Shown: positions 63,608-64,000 of the stretch, piece by piece | How positions within the stretch are numbered: position 1 is the stretch's first letter | Layout of the letters: each line of letters opens with the position of its first letter | Translations under genes and position numbers: made by a program | Assembly (NCBI RefSeq): GCF_030656115.1 | Contig: NZ_JAUSOO010000061.1 | Coordinates: forward strand, 81,499-145,498 | Source of the DNA: Hydrogenophaga sp. | GTDB lineage: Bacteria; Pseudomonadota; Gammaproteobacteria; Burkholderiales; Burkholderiaceae_C | Direction: 5' to 3' | DNA: 64,000 bases | The notes under the pieces: model-generated | What the model saw: the letters and a program-made list of their open reading frames with translations, nothing else | Databases searched by the model: none | What the model was told of the DNA's origin: nothing

Positions 63608-63709
63608 CAGGACTTACGCAAAGCCGTCAGGGCCAGGCGCGAAGCTGCAGGCAGTCGGGGGTACGACAAGGTGAAGCAGCAACGCCATGGCGGTTTTGCG
63701 TAAGTCCTG
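63608..63709. mobile_element. MITE-like element, 102 bases with 19-base inverted repeats
   Basis: The ends CAGGACTTACGCAAAGCCG (63608-63626) and CGGTTTTGCGTAAGTCCTG (63691-63709) are inverted repeats matching at 18 of 19. The flanks ATA (63605-63607) and ATA (63710-63712) could be a 3-base target duplication. The interior has no coding capacity. It is a non-autonomous miniature element sitting between the acyl-CoA dehydrogenase promoter region and the end of etfA. Confidence 0.8.
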
Positions 63710-63713
63710 ATAC

Positions 63714-63737
63714 AACAAAGGCATCGCGAACGATGCC
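63714..63737 (-). terminator. intrinsic terminator of etfA
   Basis: On the minus strand GGCATCG (63731-63737) pairs with CGATGCC (63720-63726) around TTCG, followed by TTTGTT. It lies 19 bases past the etfA stop. Confidence 0.75.
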
Positions 63738-63756
63738 CTTGCAGGATGGCTGCGGC

Positions 63757-64000
63757 TTAGAGCTTCGAGATCAGTTCAGGCACGGCGGTGAACAGGTCGG
63801 CCTCCAGGCCGTAGTCGGCCACCGAGAAGATCGGGGCTTCCGGGTCCTTGTTGATCGCCACGATCACCTTGCTGTCTTTCATGCCAGCCAGGTGCTGGAT
63901 GGCGCCCGAGATGCCTGCAGCGATGTACAGCTGTGGCGCCACGATCTTGCCGGTCTGGCCCACTTGCCAGTCGTTCGGGGCATAGCCCGCATCCACGGCA
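63757..64000 (-). CDS. etfA: electron transfer flavoprotein alpha subunit, C-terminal fragment
   Basis: The last 81 residues run from the right window edge. They include [20 protein letters not shown] then [20 protein letters not shown] and [20 protein letters not shown], the FAD-binding end of EtfA. ETF takes electrons from acyl-CoA dehydrogenases such as the one 190 bases downstream. The N-terminal two thirds lie outside. Confidence 0.95.
   Translation of the reverse strand, partial: AVDAGYAPNDWQVGQTGKIVAPQLYIAAGISGAIQHLAGMKDSKVIVAINKDPEAPIFSVADYGLEADLFTAVPELISKL

Overview
This window looks like chromosome of a GC-rich betaproteobacterium, most probably order Burkholderiales, family Comamonadaceae. 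The reasoning is by gene content: an hpnCDE squalene cluster, a tctCBA tricarboxylate transporter with a Bug-type binding protein, the holC-pepA/lptF-lptG neighbourhood, a CbiX-like gene overlapping a CysB-type regulator, and short GC-rich dispersed repeats of a kind common in that family. No rRNA, tRNA or CRISPR array was seen. Genus is not resolvable here.

Layout. 1-9116: the edge of an RND pump with its adaptor on the minus strand, a candidate TetR-type operator, then hpnC, a second RND adaptor and permease, hpnD and hpnE on the plus strand. 9107-13948: an SbcCD-like ATPase and metallophosphoesterase pair. 14116-17150: a Lon-like protease and a small SH3 protein. 17220-20358: the glycine betaine/proline importer proXWV. 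20649-23203: GST, HAD phosphatase and ferrochelatase.

23204-28151 is an accessory island. It holds a ParB-like protein with a Dam-type methylase, a decayed partial copy of the neighbouring alpha/beta hydrolase gene, a parDE-type module, an IS481-type transposase scrap, and a higBA-type module whose toxin is cut short by an amber codon.

28152-36040, read on the minus strand, is a sigma-54 activator, its probable binding sites, a -24/-12 promoter, and a branched-chain-amino-acid-type ABC transporter (binding protein, livG, livF, livH, livM) ending with an alpha/beta hydrolase. This looks like one regulated uptake-and-hydrolysis operon. 36047-40576 holds tctCBA and a lone ABC binding protein. 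40801-47579 is core: holC, pepA, lptFG, a CbiX-like protein, a CysB-type regulator and an aminotransferase. 47598-53314 holds a Rieske-like protein, a FecR/SPOR protein, a DUF2855 protein and a class A penicillin-binding protein.

53574-60562 is a complete four-gene Wadjet (jetABCD) anti-plasmid system, visibly more AT-rich than its flanks. 60691-64000 has a nitronate monooxygenase, an acyl-CoA dehydrogenase, a MITE-like element and the end of etfA.

The strongest candidates for something undescribed are the ParB-like/methylase pair (23516-25907), the duplicated hydrolase scar beside it, and the RND pump embedded in the squalene cluster. The Wadjet system is a known type. All domain calls were made by eye, without database searches.
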